Assembly: GCF_023656515.1 (NCBI RefSeq)
Contig: NZ_JAMOFV010000006.1
Location: forward strand, 1,961,243 to 2,025,242
DNA: 64,000 nt
Reading direction: 5' to 3'
DNA from: Clostridium swellfunianum
GTDB taxonomy: Bacteria; Bacillota; Clostridia; Clostridiales; Clostridiaceae
A program made the position numbers and the translations under genes. Below are positions 19,417 through 27,505 of the stretch, one piece after another (position 1 is the first letter of the stretch; each line of letters opens with the position of its first letter). A model generated the notes under the pieces. The model was not told the DNA's origin and did not search any database. It saw nothing but the letters and a program-made list of their open reading frames with translations.

Positions 19417-20262
19417 TTAATTTGCTGCCGGCTGATTTTTGATCGCAGCATCCATTATTGCTTTACGCTGATCTTCTGTAATTCCCTTTAGTGTATCATT
19501 TATCTTAGCAGTTAAATCGCTTCCTTTAGCAACACCTACAGCTATAGCTGTATCATCATCGGAAGTTTTAAAACCTTCCTTAAACTCTACCATTTTGAAG
19601 TTGCTGTTTGCTGCTTGTGCGCTGATACCTTCTGGACGTTCGGATACATATCCATCAATCATTCCAGATTCAAGAGCAACTCTCATAACCGGAAAATTGT
19701 CCATTGCTGACTGCAGCTTTACATCTTGAATTTGATTTATAACTGAGTAATGGAAGGTATTTAATTGAGCAGTAACTTTTGCACCATTAAACTCCTGAAT
19801 TGATGCAGCATCCTCATACTTTCCACCTTTCTTAACTACCATAACTAAATTTGATTTATAATAGTTGTCGGAGAAGTCTATAGTCTGTCTACGCTCCGCT
19901 GTTGGTGACATACCTGCAACTATTGCATCTATTTTTCCTGAGGTTAAAGCTGGAACTAAACCATCCCATTCTGTTTTAACTACTACTAATTGCTTTCCTA
20001 AACCTTCTGCTATTTTCTTTGCTATTTCAACATCATAGCCACCCGCATATTCTGACGAACCTTCAATCTTGACAGCTCCATTTGACGCATCCATTTGTGT
20101 CCAATTAAAAGGTGCATAACCTGCCTCAAGACCTACTTTAAAGGTTTCCTGCTTTGGTGCAGATGCAGAAGCATCCTTTTCAGATTTACTTATCCCACAT
20201 CCTCCTAAAAGCATTACTGCTGATAATGACATTGCAATTAGCACTGATAACTTCTTTCTCAT
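19417..20262 (-). CDS. Amino-acid ABC transporter substrate-binding lipoprotein (probable lysine)
   Basis: A 281-residue family 3 solute-binding protein. It has a lipoprotein signal ending MLLGGC, so it should be anchored outside the membrane. Motifs are KVGLEAGYAPFNW, the GGYDVEIAKKIAE stretch and TSGKIDAIVAGMSPTAERR, which bind the amino-acid backbone. It is the first gene behind the lysine riboswitch, and AGGAGG precedes the ATG. Lysine is the likely ligand from that control; arginine or ornithine cannot be ruled out. Confidence 0.88.
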   Translation of the reverse strand: MRKKLSVLIAMSLSAVMLLGGCGISKSEKDASASAPKQETFKVGLEAGYAPFNWTQMDASNGAVKIEGSSEYAGGYDVEIAKKIAEGLGKQLVVVKTEWDGLVPALTSGKIDAIVAGMSPTAERRQTIDFSDNYYKSNLVMVVKKGGKYEDAASIQEFNGAKVTAQLNTFHYSVINQIQDVKLQSAMDNFPVMRVALESGMIDGYVSERPEGISAQAANSNFKMVEFKEGFKTSDDDTAIAVGVAKGSDLTAKINDTLKGITEDQRKAIMDAAIKNQPAAN

Positions 20263-20295
20263 TACTATTCCTCCTAAATATAAGTATTATTTTGA

Positions 20296-20331
20296 TAATA
20301 AAAAGCGCTATCCCCTTATGAGGATAGCGCT
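20296..20331 (-). terminator. Gene-proximal terminator in the lysine riboswitch leader
   Basis: AGCGCTATCC (20304-20313) pairs with GGATAGCGCT (20322-20331). On the minus strand TTTTTATTAT follows. Sequence just upstream of it, AGATAGC, can instead pair with the GCTATCT strand of the aptamer's P1, giving the usual either/or switch. Confidence 0.78.
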
Positions 20332-20363
20332 ATCTTATGAGCCAGCGGCCTTAAACTATACGC

Positions 20364-20390
20364 AAAAAAGACCTGAGGATACCTCAGGTC
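20364..20390 (-). terminator. Second, aptamer-proximal terminator in the lysine riboswitch leader
   Basis: GACCTGAGG (20370-20378) and CCTCAGGTC (20382-20390) with a 3-base loop, then six T on the minus strand. The hairpin is flanked by direct repeats ATACGCAAA at 20358-20366 and 20394-20402. Confidence 0.7.
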
Positions 20391-20429
20391 GCAATACGCA
20401 AATTGGACCTAAACCCTTCTTTTCCCATA

Positions 20430-20606
20430 TGAGATAGCACAACTTAATAAGCCGGGTAGCCTATTAAGACAGTCCTGCAGCTCTTAACTGCAGACCCAGC
20501 AAGCAACACTGAGAATATTGCAAGCTTCGGCGATATTTCCTTCTCCTTAGTATCAACACCTTCTCAAACTCCACTAAAGACTGTTAAACATCGCGCCTCT
20601 ACCTCA
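20430..20606 (-). promoter_or_regulatory. Lysine riboswitch (L box) aptamer
   Basis: The minus strand holds the L-box landmarks in order: AGAGGCGCGAT, AAGGAGAAGG, CGCCGAAGC, GCTGGGTC and GGACTGTC. P1 pairs TGAGGTAG (complement of 20599-20606) with CTATCTCA (complement of 20430-20437) over 8 base pairs with one G-U. Lysine binding in this class normally favours the downstream terminator, lowering expression. It controls the ABC importer genes at 17748-20262. Confidence 0.93.
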
Positions 20607-20641
20607 CTAGTAAAAGTGAGGTCTTATTAAATTATGTTTAG

Positions 20642-20670
20642 AGTTTACTATATTAAAGCAATGCTGTCAA
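20642..20670 (-). promoter_or_regulatory. Promoter of the lysine riboswitch operon
   Basis: TTGACA (complement of 20665-20670), 17 bases, TAAACT (complement of 20642-20647), about 35 bases before the aptamer. Confidence 0.65.
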
Positions 20671-20714
20671 CACTTTTTTGAAACTTTTAAAACAAAACAA
20701 TTCAAAGTCATTGA

Positions 20715-22121
20715 CTAAAACCATTTATAATGGAATGTCCCTTCTCTATCAACTCTCTCAAAAGTATGTGCTCCAAAGTAATCTCTTTGAGCTTGAAGAA
20801 GATTTGCAGGAAGAAACTCACTTCTGTAGCTGTCGAAGTATGCTAACGCACTAGAAAAACCTGGCGTTGGAATACCATATTTAACGGCGGTACATATAAC
20901 CTCTCTCCATGCATCTTGATAACTTTCAAGTATATTCTTAAAGTATGGATCAAGCATTAAATTTGCCAGTTCAGAGTTTCTATCATAAGCATCTTTTATT
21001 TTTTGAAGGAATTGAGCTCTTATTATACAACCACCTCTGAATATCATTGCAATACTACCGTAGTTCAAATTCCAGTTGTATTCTTTAGCAGCTGCTTTCA
21101 TTAGTGCAAACCCCTGAGCATAGGAACAAATTTTGCTAGCATATAAAGCCTTTCTTATTGCTTCTATTAGATCGTTTTTATCTCGATTAAAATCAGGAAC
21201 TTTTGATCCCTTTAATATCTTGCTTGCTGCTGTACGCTCACTCTTTATGGCAGATATGCAGCGCGCAAACACTGCTTCTGTAATAGTTGGCGTTGAAATC
21301 CCAAGATCCAAAGCGCTTTGACTAGTCCATTTACCAGTACCCTTTTGCCCTGCTGTATCAAGTATAACATCAACCATAGGCTTCCCAGTTTCTTCATCAT
21401 ACTTTGTAAATATGTCCTGAGTTATATCTATTAAATAGCTGTCAAGCTCACCCTTGTTCCATTCAGCAAAAATCTCATGAAGTTCTTTTGCTGATAATCC
21501 AATCACATTTTTAAGAAGGACATATGCCTCAGAAATAAGCTGCATATCGCCATATTCAATTCCGTTATGTACCATTTTGACATAATGTCCCGCTCCATCA
21601 CTACCTATGTAGGTGCAGCAAGGCTCTCCATCTACCTTTGCGGAGATAGCTGTAAGAATAGGTTCCACAAGTCTATAGGCATCTTCCTGTCCTCCCGGCA
21701 TTATAGCCGGTCCCTTAAGAGCTCCTTCTTCTCCTCCTGATACACCTGTTCCGACGAACCTGTAGCCTTCTTTTTCAAGCTCTTTATTTCTTCTTATTGT
21801 GTCAACAAAGAATGAATTTCCTCCATCTATTAAAATATCACCTTTAGATATAAATGGCTTAAGTTGTTCTATTGTATCGTCAACAGCCTTTCCCGCCTTA
21901 ACCATCATAATTATCTTTCTTGGAGTCTCAATGGAGTTTACAAATTCTTCAATAGAATAAGTTCCCACAAGATTTTTGTTCCCTATCTCACTCATAAAAT
22001 CATCTGTTTTTTCTCTTGAACGATTATATACAGAAACTGTAAACCCTTTGCTCTCTATGTTAAGAGCAAGATTCTTCCCCATAACGGCAAGTCCTATTAC
22101 TCCTATTTGCTGTTTGCTCAT
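20715..22121 (-). CDS. gnd: 6-phosphogluconate dehydrogenase, decarboxylating
   Basis: Oxidises 6-phosphogluconate to ribulose 5-phosphate and CO2 in the oxidative pentose phosphate pathway. The 468-residue protein has the dinucleotide fold [15 protein letters not shown], followed by an SVYNRSREK stretch that favours [17 protein letters not shown] and the catalytic lysine region [15 protein letters not shown] are present, as is the C-terminal [13 protein letters not shown]. Complete length. It stands between the lysine riboswitch promoter and a small conserved gene. Confidence 0.97.
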   Translation of the reverse strand: MSKQQIGVIGLAVMGKNLALNIESKGFTVSVYNRSREKTDDFMSEIGNKNLVGTYSIEEFVNSIETPRKIIMMVKAGKAVDDTIEQLKPFISKGDILIDGGNSFFVDTIRRNKELEKEGYRFVGTGVSGGEEGALKGPAIMPGGQEDAYRLVEPILTAISAKVDGEPCCTYIGSDGAGHYVKMVHNGIEYGDMQLISEAYVLLKNVIGLSAKELHEIFAEWNKGELDSYLIDITQDIFTKYDEETGKPMVDVILDTAGQKGTGKWTSQSALDLGISTPTITEAVFARCISAIKSERTAASKILKGSKVPDFNRDKNDLIEAIRKALYASKICSYAQGFALMKAAAKEYNWNLNYGSIAMIFRGGCIIRAQFLQKIKDAYDRNSELANLMLDPYFKNILESYQDAWREVICTAVKYGIPTPGFSSALAYFDSYRSEFLPANLLQAQRDYFGAHTFERVDREGTFHYKWF

Positions 22122-22221
22122 TATATAAGCTCCTTTCTTTTAATTTCCTTGGAATATTATGTACTATACTATGCAATCTACAATATTATTCGCATTAATG
22201 ATTATAAATTATGCGGCATAG

Positions 22222-22458
22222 TTAGTTGTTAAGTTTTTTTGATACCTCATCTATAACGGCTTTTCTATCCTCTCCTATGATACTGATAAGTTTAACAGGC
22301 ATAAAACCATTTTTATAAACTCTATCTTCATTTTTCTCAATTATAGCTATAATACTTTCCTCAAACTTCTCCTGCGTAATTAATCCCTCTCTATAGGTAT
22401 CAACTAAATCCATTAGCTTTGTAGCTAGTTCTCTCGGGTTTTTATATACTGCTTTCAT
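22222..22458 (-). CDS. Small conserved clostridial protein (TIGR04540-like)
   Basis: A 78-residue acidic, probably helical protein without signal or membrane segment. The sequence pattern (ELATKLMDLVDTYREG, then EKNEDRVYKNG and a short basic end) reminds me of the TIGR04540 family of clostridial proteins with no known role; that match is from memory. AAAGGAGA precedes the ATG. It is 100 bases upstream of gnd on the same strand. Confidence 0.6.
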   Translation of the reverse strand: MKAVYKNPRELATKLMDLVDTYREGLITQEKFEESIIAIIEKNEDRVYKNGFMPVKLISIIGEDRKAVIDEVSKKLNN

Positions 22459-22562
22459 GTCCGTTCTCCTTTTATAGTTTCTTTATTACTAATATGATAC
22501 ATTTTTTGTGTAAATATTGCAAACACAAATATTCTTTTTTAATAACTTTTATTGAATAAAAC

Positions 22563-22593
22563 AAAACGCACTACCATTAAATCAGTGCGTTTT
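22563..22593 (-). terminator. Terminator after the HAD hydrolase gene
   Basis: A 10-base stem, AAAACGCACT (22563-22572) with AGTGCGTTTT (22584-22593), placed 18 bases after the HAD stop on the minus strand. Confidence 0.7.
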
Positions 22594-22611
22594 CTATATT
22601 GATAATACTGA

Positions 22612-23244
22612 TTATTCTTGCTTAACAAGCTCTAGCAATTCATTAAATCTTTTAATTGAGTAATCATATTCGCTTACCTCGCCAAAGCCATAGCTAGCAT
22701 AGATAAATGGAATACCCGCAAACTTTGCCGCCTTTAAGTCTCCTTCTGTATCTCCTACATAAACTGAACTTTTCAGCTTATTTCTTTCTACAACAAGCTT
22801 TATATTTTCACCCTTACTAAGTCCTGTTCTGCCTGGGTTCTCAAAATCCAGAAAATATTTGCCAAGGTTATGATATTTTAAAAACACTTCTATATAACCA
22901 CATTGACAGTTACTTACTATAAACAGCTTAGAGTTACTTGATAATTCCTTAAGAGTTTCCTCAAGATTATCATATAGAATTCCACCATGCTTTTCTAAAT
23001 ACTCATTCTCTAATTCACAGCAGTCCTTCATCAATTCTTTAATTCTATCATCGCTTAAATTAGGAAACAGCTTTCTTCCAATATCTATTATTTGAAGTCC
23101 CATTGTTCCCTTTAAAATTTCCTTTGTTAGTTTAACATTTATATCCTTATTATTTTCAATTATGGTATTCCAAGATTTTAAAACTCCATCTGTGGAATCC
23201 CATAAGGTACCATCCAAATCAAAAATTATGCTGTCTATATTCAT
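22612..23244 (-). CDS. HAD-superfamily hydrolase, phosphoglycolate-phosphatase-like
   Basis: A 210-residue haloacid-dehalogenase-fold phosphatase. Motif I with the nucleophile is FDLDGTLWDS, motif II is FIVSNCQ, motif III is the lysine in GLSKGENIKL, and motif IV is VYVGDTEGDLKAA. A helical cap lies between motifs I and II. I take the ATG at 23244 because AGGGGAAG precedes it and FDLDGT then lies at the usual distance; an upstream ATG at 23280 lacks a site. Substrate unknown. Confidence 0.85.
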   Translation of the reverse strand: MNIDSIIFDLDGTLWDSTDGVLKSWNTIIENNKDINVKLTKEILKGTMGLQIIDIGRKLFPNLSDDRIKELMKDCCELENEYLEKHGGILYDNLEETLKELSSNSKLFIVSNCQCGYIEVFLKYHNLGKYFLDFENPGRTGLSKGENIKLVVERNKLKSSVYVGDTEGDLKAAKFAGIPFIYASYGFGEVSEYDYSIKRFNELLELVKQE

Positions 23245-23361
23245 AATTCTTCCCCTTTCACACTCTATAATGTCATCCATAATTATGATACCTTTAATAT
23301 CAAATTAATACAAGGATGTATCCAGCATAACTTATCAACTCTAATTCCACTTAGTTATTAA

Positions 23362-23390
23362 TTGACTAACGGAGATAAAGCTGTTAAAAT
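23362..23390 (+). promoter_or_regulatory. Promoter of queT
   Basis: TTGACT (23362-23367), 17 bases, TAAAAT (23385-23390), just before the preQ1 aptamer. Confidence 0.7.
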
Positions 23391-23412
23391 GTACAGGTAT
23401 CTAAAAGAGATA

Positions 23413-23456
23413 TCGACAGTTCGAAACCATCCTGTCGCTAAACAAAACTAGGAGGT
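23413..23456 (+). promoter_or_regulatory. preQ1-I riboswitch overlapping the queT ribosome-binding site
   Basis: Stem CGACAG (23414-23419)/CTGTCG (23432-23437) encloses a loop with ACC, followed by the A-rich tail AAACAAAACTAGGAGG. In class I preQ1 aptamers the tail's CUAG segment pairs with the loop to form a pseudoknot; here that segment runs into the GGAGG site of queT. This predicts that preQ1 blocks translation. Confidence 0.85.
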
Positions 23457-23463
23457 ATTAAAA

Positions 23464-23955
23464 ATGAGGTTTAATGTTCGTAAAATTGTATTTGGTGGTT
23501 TGATTGGCGCCGTATATGCAGCTTTAACTATGGTTTTAGCACCTATAAGCTATGGTGAAATTCAGTTCAGAATTGCAGAAGTTCTAACTATATTACCTTT
23601 TTTCTCAGGTTTTTCTGTTTTAGGACTTTTTATAGGTTGCATTGTATCTAATATTTTAAGTCCAATAGGTCCATTAGATATGATCTTTGGCTCTCTTGCA
23701 ACTTTAATAGCTGCAATAATGACATATTACATTGGAAAGAGCAATTTTAAGTTAAGAAGGTTTCTTGCTCCATTACCAGCTGTAGTAGTTAATGCTGTTA
23801 TTATAGGACTTTTAATAAGCTATACTGCAAATATTCCATTTATTATTCCTGCCATTCAGGTGGGTTTTGGCGAGTTAGTAGTTTGCTATGTATTAGGTTT
23901 ACCTTTAATTATGTTAATTGAAAGAAATGAAAAACTAAAGAACTACTTAAAATAG
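23464..23955 (+). CDS. queT: QueT family queuosine-precursor transporter (ECF S component)
   Basis: A 163-residue membrane protein with about five or six hydrophobic segments. The motifs GGLIGAVYAALTMVLAPISYGEIQFR and ILSPIGPLDMIFGS are typical of QueT, the substrate-binding component of an ECF importer for preQ1 or preQ0. The preQ1 riboswitch directly before it supports that role independently. No ECF ATPase or T subunit is in this window, so it probably uses shared modules encoded elsewhere. Confidence 0.93.
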   Translation: MRFNVRKIVFGGLIGAVYAALTMVLAPISYGEIQFRIAEVLTILPFFSGFSVLGLFIGCIVSNILSPIGPLDMIFGSLATLIAAIMTYYIGKSNFKLRRFLAPLPAVVVNAVIIGLLISYTANIPFIIPAIQVGFGELVVCYVLGLPLIMLIERNEKLKNYLK

Positions 23956-23957
23956 TT

Positions 23958-23998
23958 AAAACGAAAGCTTCTGAACATTTCAGAAGCTTTCGTTTTTT
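23958..23998 (+). terminator. Terminator of queT
   Basis: An 18-base perfect stem (23958-23975 with 23979-23996) with loop CAT, followed by T-rich sequence. Confidence 0.88.
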
Positions 23999-24074
23999 AT
24001 ATGCTAGCATTAGTATATCTATCATAGAATAAAGTAAGAATAATTTTCTTTCATCAATTTTTATGGGGGTATCC

Positions 24075-24263
24075 ATGTCTAAATTTACTAAAATAGTGAT
24101 AGCTCTGATTATTATACTAATAATCGAAGTACTTCTAATTTATCGAGGATACAAAATTAAAAATGCATCACCAAAACCTATTGGGGATAAACCTATATTT
24201 TCTTTATTATCCTCATCTAAAGCAAAAATCCAGCTGAAATACAGCCGGATTTTTTTATTTTAA
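24075..24263 (+). CDS. Possible small single-span membrane protein
   Basis: A 62-residue frame beginning MSKFTKIVIAL with one clear membrane helix (about residues 6-27) and a basic tail. GGGGGT precedes the ATG. Its last residues and stop codon run through the terminator hairpin at 24224-24255, which is unusual for a real gene. It may be a genuine small protein, a truncated remnant, or chance. No family recognised. Confidence 0.35.
   Translation: MSKFTKIVIALIIILIIEVLLIYRGYKIKNASPKPIGDKPIFSLLSSSKAKIQLKYSRIFLF
24224..24256. terminator. Terminator between the small frame and the purine permease
   Basis: Arms 24224-24235 and 24241-24255 pair with one mismatch around AAAT. The best T-run is on the plus strand, so a plus-strand transcript seems to end here; it could also serve the minus-strand permease gene. 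Confidence 0.65.
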
Positions 24264-25678
24264 ACCTGTAGGACAAATTTGAATACAAACAGTACAGCAA
24301 AAATATACATTATTGGGTGAACTTCTTTTGCTTTTCCTCTAACTATTTTAACAACTGTATAAAATATAAAGCCAGATGCGATACCGTTAGCTATGCTGTA
24401 GGTAAATGGCATCATAACTACAGTTAGGAAAGCAGGAAGAGCCTCTTCAAAATTTTCAAAATCAATTTTCATAATCGAACTTATCATGAGCACACCAACT
24501 ATGATAAGTGCCGGAGCAGTAGCCTGAGCTGGAACAATTCCAACTAATGGTGAAAGGAATAAGGATAAGAAGAAACATATAGCAACAACTACTGATGTTA
24601 AACCAGTTCTTCCACCTTGACTTATACCTGCGGCGCTTTCTACATAAGTAGTAACGTTACTTGTTCCAAGAAGTGCTCCTATCGAAGTAGCTGTAGCATC
24701 AGCAAACAAAGCTTTATCTATCTTTCTTGGGAACATCCCTTTCTTAGGCACATCATTCTTTTCATCAAACATTCCTGTTTTCGCGCCAGTTCCAATAAAT
24801 GTACCTATTGTATCAAAAGTATCAACCAAGCTGAAGGAAACTATTATTGTTATTGCTGTAAGTATTCCTGTTTGAGCAGTGAATAGCTCTGAGAAACTTA
24901 ACTGCATTAAAGTAGGCTTTATGCTTGGAGGCATTGAGAAAATATTAAAGTTTTGCGGAAGGAATAATCCAAGCTTTGCACCAAATCCAACTTGAGCAAC
25001 AACTCCAGCTATAGTTGTAATTATTATCCCAATAAGGATAGACCCTTTAACATTCTTCACCATAAGAGCAACTGTAACAACTAGTCCAAATAACGCTAGC
25101 AGTGTTGTTGGAGCTTTCACATTTCCAAAGGCAACTAAAGTTGCAGGATCAGATACAACCAATCCAGCTTCCTTAAAGCCAATTAACGCTATAAATAAAC
25201 CTATACCAGCTCCAATTGCATTTTTAAGAGATTCAGGGATTGCATTTACTATTGCTATTCTAATTTTAGTAACTGTGATAAAAACATTAATAAGACCACA
25301 AATAAATACTGCTGCTAATGCTGCCTTCCAAGAATACTTTGCTGTTCCAACTACATAGAATGTGAAAAAGGCATTCAAGCCCATACCTGCTGCTTGTGCA
25401 AAAGGAACATTAGCTACAAGTCCCATTATTAGCGTGCCAATAATTGCAGATAGAACAGTTGCAACGAATACAGCCCCTATAATAGGGTCAGTTCCAACTG
25501 TTAAGCCAGCCTTTGCAACATCTCCAAAAAGTAAACCTTTTGAGTTCATTCCAGCCTGAGATAAAATGTTCGGATTAACAAAAATAATGTAAGCCATTGT
25601 TATAAAAGTGGTAATTCCAGCAATAATTTCTGTCTTTATTGTGGTATTGTTCTCTTGCAATTTAAAGAAATCATTCAT
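24260..25678 (-). CDS. NCS2-family guanine/hypoxanthine permease (PbuG-like)
   Basis: A 472-residue permease with about 12 to 14 membrane segments. The N-terminal TEIIAGITTFITMAYIIFVNP and AAGMGLNAFFTF, and later LVDTFDTIGTFIG and ESAAGISQGGRTGL, are the marks of the AzgA/PbuG branch of NCS2 purine:proton symporters. The upstream purine riboswitch is of the guanine type, so guanine and hypoxanthine are the expected substrates. The gene is monocistronic. Confidence 0.93.
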   Translation of the reverse strand: MNDFFKLQENNTTIKTEIIAGITTFITMAYIIFVNPNILSQAGMNSKGLLFGDVAKAGLTVGTDPIIGAVFVATVLSAIIGTLIMGLVANVPFAQAAGMGLNAFFTFYVVGTAKYSWKAALAAVFICGLINVFITVTKIRIAIVNAIPESLKNAIGAGIGLFIALIGFKEAGLVVSDPATLVAFGNVKAPTTLLALFGLVVTVALMVKNVKGSILIGIIITTIAGVVAQVGFGAKLGLFLPQNFNIFSMPPSIKPTLMQLSFSELFTAQTGILTAITIIVSFSLVDTFDTIGTFIGTGAKTGMFDEKNDVPKKGMFPRKIDKALFADATATSIGALLGTSNVTTYVESAAGISQGGRTGLTSVVVAICFFLSLFLSPLVGIVPAQATAPALIIVGVLMISSIMKIDFENFEEALPAFLTVVMMPFTYSIANGIASGFIFYTVVKIVRGKAKEVHPIMYIFAVLFVFKFVLQV

Positions 25679-25827
25679 TTATCTTTTCCCCCTAAAATTT
25701 TATGGTTTTTAACAGGTTGATATTTAATTTCCCTCCTTCTTGAATTGTTTTACTTCCACTAAGCATAACTATCGCCGGTTTATAATAAGATGTCCACATT
25801 AGATTATATGTATATCCAAAAAGAAAT

Positions 25828-25870
25828 AAAACGCATGAATCTTCAAAATTTTGAGTGAATTCATGCGTTT
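25828..25870 (-). terminator. Riboswitch-controlled terminator before the purine permease
   Basis: AAACGCATGAAT and ATTCATGCGTTT arms (25828-25840 with 25859-25870), with T-rich sequence after them on the minus strand. The segment TTCACTCA inside it can pair with TGAGTGAA at the 3' end of the aptamer, an antiterminator. Confidence 0.85.
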
Positions 25871-25947
25871 ATCTGCTACTCTATTTAAAGAAAAGTATAT
25901 CAAATAGACTACTTGTCCAATAGAAATAAGACATCAATAAACCTTCA

Positions 25948-26013
25948 CTCATAGTCAAGCAGTTATGGCTGCCTAGTAGAAACTCCCGAACCAAATTATC
26001 GAGATTATATGAG
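25948..26013 (-). promoter_or_regulatory. Purine riboswitch, guanine type
   Basis: The minus strand shows the purine aptamer core: CATATAATC, GTTTCTAC between P2 and P3, and TTGACTATG before the closing P1 strand. The base before UAUG that selects the ligand is C, which pairs with guanine rather than adenine. P1 is CTCATA/TATGAG. Binding should free the terminator downstream and switch off the permease gene. Confidence 0.95.
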
Positions 26014-26034
26014 GTGTTATTAAATTATGTAATT

Positions 26035-26063
26035 ATAATAACATGAAATTATACGTATGTAAA
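26035..26063 (-). promoter_or_regulatory. Promoter of the purine riboswitch transcript
   Basis: TTTACA (complement of 26058-26063), 17 bases, TATTAT (complement of 26035-26040), about 20 bases before the aptamer. Confidence 0.55.
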
Positions 26064-26130
26064 TAGCAATCACGAACAATTTTTGAGCTTTGTATTTTTT
26101 TATTCGACATTTTTGTTTTTTTCTCACTTA

Positions 26131-27381
26131 TCATTTGTATCTTCTTTGTATACCAGCCATACCTGCTAAAACAACCATAAAAACTAAAATTATTATTCCA
26201 CTGGTGATAAACGCCCATGAAGCCCCTAGGTTAGATGCAGCAGTGCCAGAGAACATGTTTCCTAGAGGGGTGCTTCCTGCAAAAACAAGAGCATAAACAC
26301 TCATTACTCTACCTCTGTATTCATCCTCAGAATTAATTTGAAGTGTTGAATTTGCTGTAGTAGAAAAATTTATATTGAATATACCTGTTATAGCTAAAGA
26401 CAAGGCTGCTGCAAACTGCAAGCTGCTTAATCCTGTAAGAATTAACATTATTGATACTATTACAGAACTATAAAACATTATAGAAATCTTTGGTCCAGAT
26501 TTGCTTCTTAAAGATACTGTTAAAGCTCCAATTAGCGAACCTATACCTAAAGCAGACATCAAAAATCCGTATGTGTCACCCTCCTTGTGAAGTACAGTTC
26601 TTGTAAACACTGGAAGAAGTACGTTGTAGTTAAACGCAAAAATACCCATAACAGTAACCATAAGTACCGTCTTAAACAGAACGGGAGTTCTATATATATA
26701 TTTAAGCCCATCTAATATTTCATGCAATACCTTCTTTTCAGATGACTTCTTCCTCACATATGCTATAGGTTCAATTTTCAAAAGGCCATAAATTACCGCT
26801 ACAAAGCTCAATCCATTAAGGAAAAAGCACCAAGCCGCTCCAACACCCTGCATTACGATAGCACCTATTGCTGGTCCAAGTATTCTCGCCAGATTAAAGG
26901 TAGCAGAATTTAAAGCTATGGCATTCATGAGATCACTTTTCCCTACTACCTCAACCATAAAAGACTGCCTAGTAGGCATATCTAGAGTGTTTGTAAAACC
27001 TAATATTAAGGCAAGAACTAGAATATGTTGATACTTGATTGTATGGGTAAAAACCAATAAAGAAAGTGTAAAAGCAAGCAGCATTGATATAGATTGTGTT
27101 ATTATAAGTATTTTCTTTTTGGGAAACCTATCAACAACAACTCCAGCAAACAAAGAAAATATCGTTACGGGTAAAAACTGAATAGTTCCCACAAGACCTA
27201 GCAAAAATGGAGAATCAGTTAAGGTATATACAAGCCAGGACTGACCTATGTTCTGCATCCAGGTTCCTATAAGAGAAACACACTGTCCAATCCAGAAATA
27301 TCTAAAGTTTTTGTGAGTTAATGCATGAAAATTGCTGCTTCCAAAATTCTTAACAGTATTTATAAACCTTAATTTTTTCAC
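26131..27381 (-). CDS. MFS transporter, EntS-like exporter family
   Basis: A 416-residue protein with about 12 membrane helices. N-terminal FRYFWIGQCVSLIGTWMQNIGQSWLVY and the loop VVDRFPKKKILI place it in the MFS_3 (EntS-like) exporter group. An aromatic and charged central loop joins the two six-helix halves. Members export siderophores, drugs or unknown compounds, so the substrate here is open. No iron or siderophore genes lie nearby. The gene stands alone, downstream of the alcohol dehydrogenase gene. Confidence 0.85.
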   Translation of the reverse strand: MKKLRFINTVKNFGSSNFHALTHKNFRYFWIGQCVSLIGTWMQNIGQSWLVYTLTDSPFLLGLVGTIQFLPVTIFSLFAGVVVDRFPKKKILIITQSISMLLAFTLSLLVFTHTIKYQHILVLALILGFTNTLDMPTRQSFMVEVVGKSDLMNAIALNSATFNLARILGPAIGAIVMQGVGAAWCFFLNGLSFVAVIYGLLKIEPIAYVRKKSSEKKVLHEILDGLKYIYRTPVLFKTVLMVTVMGIFAFNYNVLLPVFTRTVLHKEGDTYGFLMSALGIGSLIGALTVSLRSKSGPKISIMFYSSVIVSIMLILTGLSSLQFAAALSLAITGIFNINFSTTANSTLQINSEDEYRGRVMSVYALVFAGSTPLGNMFSGTAASNLGASWAFITSGIIILVFMVVLAGMAGIQRRYK

Positions 27382-27471
27382 TCTGTCATCCCCTTTAATT
27401 TACTACAATATTAATGATACATCAATTTAAAAAACATGCAACCATTGGTAATTAAGATGAAAAACCGCAAA

Positions 27472-27503
27472 ATAGTAAAAGGATGAGCATCTGCCCACCC
27501 TTT
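27472..27503 (-). terminator. Terminator of the alcohol dehydrogenase gene
   Basis: An 11-base stem with two G-U pairs (27478-27488 with 27493-27503) directly after the stop on the minus strand, then TTTTACTATTTT. Confidence 0.65.
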
Positions 27504-27505
27504 GT

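Noticed and set aside
20358-20402. Direct repeats around the first lysine-leader terminator as an inserted mobile element
   Set aside because: The enclosed hairpin is only about 27 bases with no terminal-repeat or transposase sign; kept only as an observation.
26033-26218. 61-residue minus-strand frame near the MFS gene end
   Set aside because: It overlaps the MFS gene in another frame and covers the purine riboswitch promoter.
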